DNA from: Ferruginibacter sp.
GTDB lineage: Bacteria; Bacteroidota; Bacteroidia; Chitinophagales; Chitinophagaceae
NCBI RefSeq assembly: GCF_014377975.1
Contig: NZ_JACMOO010000215.1
Coordinates: 1-37,153, forward strand
Direction of reading: 5' to 3'
Length of the DNA stretch: 37,153 nucleotides
Program-made: the position numbers and the translations under genes
Notes under the pieces: model-generated
Database searches by the model: none
What the model was told of the DNA's origin: nothing
What the model saw: only the letters and a program-made list of their open reading frames with translations
Shown here: positions 36,246 to 37,153 of the stretch, piece by piece
How the letters are laid out: every line of letters starts with the position of its first letter
Position numbering within the stretch: the first letter of the stretch is position 1

Positions 36246-37153
36246 ATGGGTGTAACTATAAAAAAGCGAAAAAATGCAAACGGTACAACTACTTTAATGC
36301 TGGATATTTACCACGATGGTAAAAGAGTTTATGAAAGATTAGCGCACTTACAGTTAGCTAAACCTTCAAATCAACTAGACAGAGAAAACAATAAGGAACT
36401 TTTGCAGCAAGCGGAAGCTATACGATTAGCTAGGGCGGTTGATCTTGAACGTAACAATTACAACATGGATAATGAAGCTGGAAAAAAAACAGTTATTGTA
36501 GATTGGATGCAATCCTATGTAGATACCTATGCCAAGAAAGATAAACGTATCATCCAAAATGTGTTGAATAGGTTTATTGACTTTTTGAAAATTGACAAAA
36601 AAACGGGGTTGACGTTTGGAAATATTACAGCCCTATTGATAGAAGATTTTATTGACTACCTGCAAAGTAGAAGTACCGGCGAAGGTGCAAGCTCTTACTA
36701 CAAGCGATTTAAAAAAATGCTTAAACAAGCTTATCGTAAAGGGTTGATGAAAACCAATGTGCTGGATTTTGTAGAAAAGAAGGTGAAAGGTCGGGCGAGG
36801 AAAAAAGATACATTGACACTTGACGAACTCAAAATACTTGCTGCCACCCCTACAGAAAGCAAAGAAGTAAGAAGGGCTGCCTTATTTAGTTGTTTTACTG
36901 GTTTGGCTTTTGTTGATATTAAAGCATTAACATGGAATAAAATAAAGCTGGATGGTTGCATGATGGAGATTGTGAGAGCCAAGCAGGAGGCAGACAATGT
37001 AACTGTATCCATCCCATTAAACACTACAGCCATTACTTTACTAGGCGTCGCTGGAAGCCCTACAGCGAAAGTTTTTGCACTGCCATCTGCCAATGGTACA
37101 AACAAAACTTTAAAAGCATGGGTAAAGCGTGCCGGCATAGATAAAAAGATAAC
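36246..37153 (+). CDS. Tyrosine recombinase / phage-type integrase, 3' end outside the window
   Basis: From ATG 36246 the frame stays open to the window edge, giving 302 residues. An N-terminal arm-binding domain (about 1-75; VTIKKRKNANGTTTLMLDIY, YERLAHLQL) is followed by a SAM-like core-binding domain (about 82-180; VDWMQSYVDTYAKK, YYKRFKKMLKQAYRKGLM). The catalytic domain then begins (TLTLDELKILAATP, ALFSCFTGLAFVDIKALTW). This is the layout of Bacteroidota element integrases. At the position of the first catalytic arginine (normally TGLR) there is A221. A lysine at 246 (RAKQEADN) fits the beta-hairpin catalytic lysine. The HxxR and Tyr motifs lie beyond the window. A near-match -7 box (TACCTTTA) is at 36212-36219. 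Confidence 0.88.
   Translation, partial: MGVTIKKRKNANGTTTLMLDIYHDGKRVYERLAHLQLAKPSNQLDRENNKELLQQAEAIRLARAVDLERNNYNMDNEAGKKTVIVDWMQSYVDTYAKKDKRIIQNVLNRFIDFLKIDKKTGLTFGNITALLIEDFIDYLQSRSTGEGASSYYKRFKKMLKQAYRKGLMKTNVLDFVEKKVKGRARKKDTLTLDELKILAATPTESKEVRRAALFSCFTGLAFVDIKALTWNKIKLDGCMMEIVRAKQEADNVTVSIPLNTTAITLLGVAGSPTAKVFALPSANGTNKTLKAWVKRAGIDKKI

Larger units (their letters stand above)
36045..37153 (+). mobile_element. Left end of a putative integrative element at tRNA-Glu (right end outside the window)
   Basis: A tyrosine recombinase gene begins 194 bp after the end of tRNA-Glu and reads in the same direction, the usual arrangement for elements integrated at a tRNA 3' end. The interval holds a hairpin, TGGTACA repeats and a 16-bp palindrome. 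The left boundary within the tRNA 3' end is inferred; no second copy of the attachment sequence can be seen because the window ends inside the recombinase gene. The cargo is unknown. Confidence 0.55.

Overview
The window looks like a chromosomal segment of a Bacteroidota bacterium, most likely from the Chitinophagaceae or a close relative. The support is: a T9SS type-B C-terminal sorting domain on a giant PKD-repeat protein followed by a PorP/SprF-type gene, two Oar-like TonB-dependent receptors, a DUF6600-type lipoprotein, a DUF2795-type acidic protein, low GC, almost no Shine-Dalgarno sequences, and several promoters with the Bacteroidota -7 box TAnnTTTG. The family-level placement is inference.

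Layout. Positions 1-926 hold the end of a sensor histidine kinase and its NarL/LuxR response regulator. Positions 1006-10760 are mostly housekeeping genes: a deoxynucleoside kinase, trpS, gatC, two ABC ATPases without permeases (one LolD-like), a PduO-type cobalamin adenosyltransferase, a DUF2795 protein, fabI, recN, a coiled-coil Zn-ribbon protein and a Nif3-family protein. Positions 10780-12757 carry an M32 carboxypeptidase overlapping a small lipoprotein gene. Positions 12960-19026 hold the 1599-residue PKD-repeat protein (15 repeats by eye) and its PorP/SprF-like partner. An exported amidase and ribBA follow. Positions 22445-30227 hold two paralogous Oar-like receptors, the second followed after 18 bp by a lipoprotein gene. 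Then come a DUF6600-like lipoprotein with a Q/N-rich tail, a DPP-IV-type peptidase, an array of three palindromic repeats, an S4-domain RNA-binding protein, trmD and tRNA-Glu(TTC).

The right edge (about 36045-37153) appears to be the start of an integrative element. A tyrosine recombinase lies just downstream of tRNA-Glu in the same direction, its first catalytic arginine is replaced by alanine, and a 16-bp palindrome plus TGGTACA repeats shared with the tRNA 3' end sit between them. The recombinase runs off the window.

How the genes work together. Envelope functions dominate the accessory part: T9SS export and anchoring of a large surface protein, TonB-dependent uptake or Oar-type barrels, lipoproteins and periplasmic hydrolases. 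The rest is core translation (trpS, gatC, trmD, tRNA-Glu, S4 protein), cofactor (ribBA, adenosyltransferase), lipid (fabI) and repair (recN) metabolism. No CRISPR array, rRNA, restriction system or recognisable defence island is present. The most notable leads are the tRNA-Glu/integrase junction, the tandem palindromic repeats at 34409-34690, the PKD adhesin with a 7-G tract, and several promoters placed so close to ATG that transcripts would be almost leaderless.
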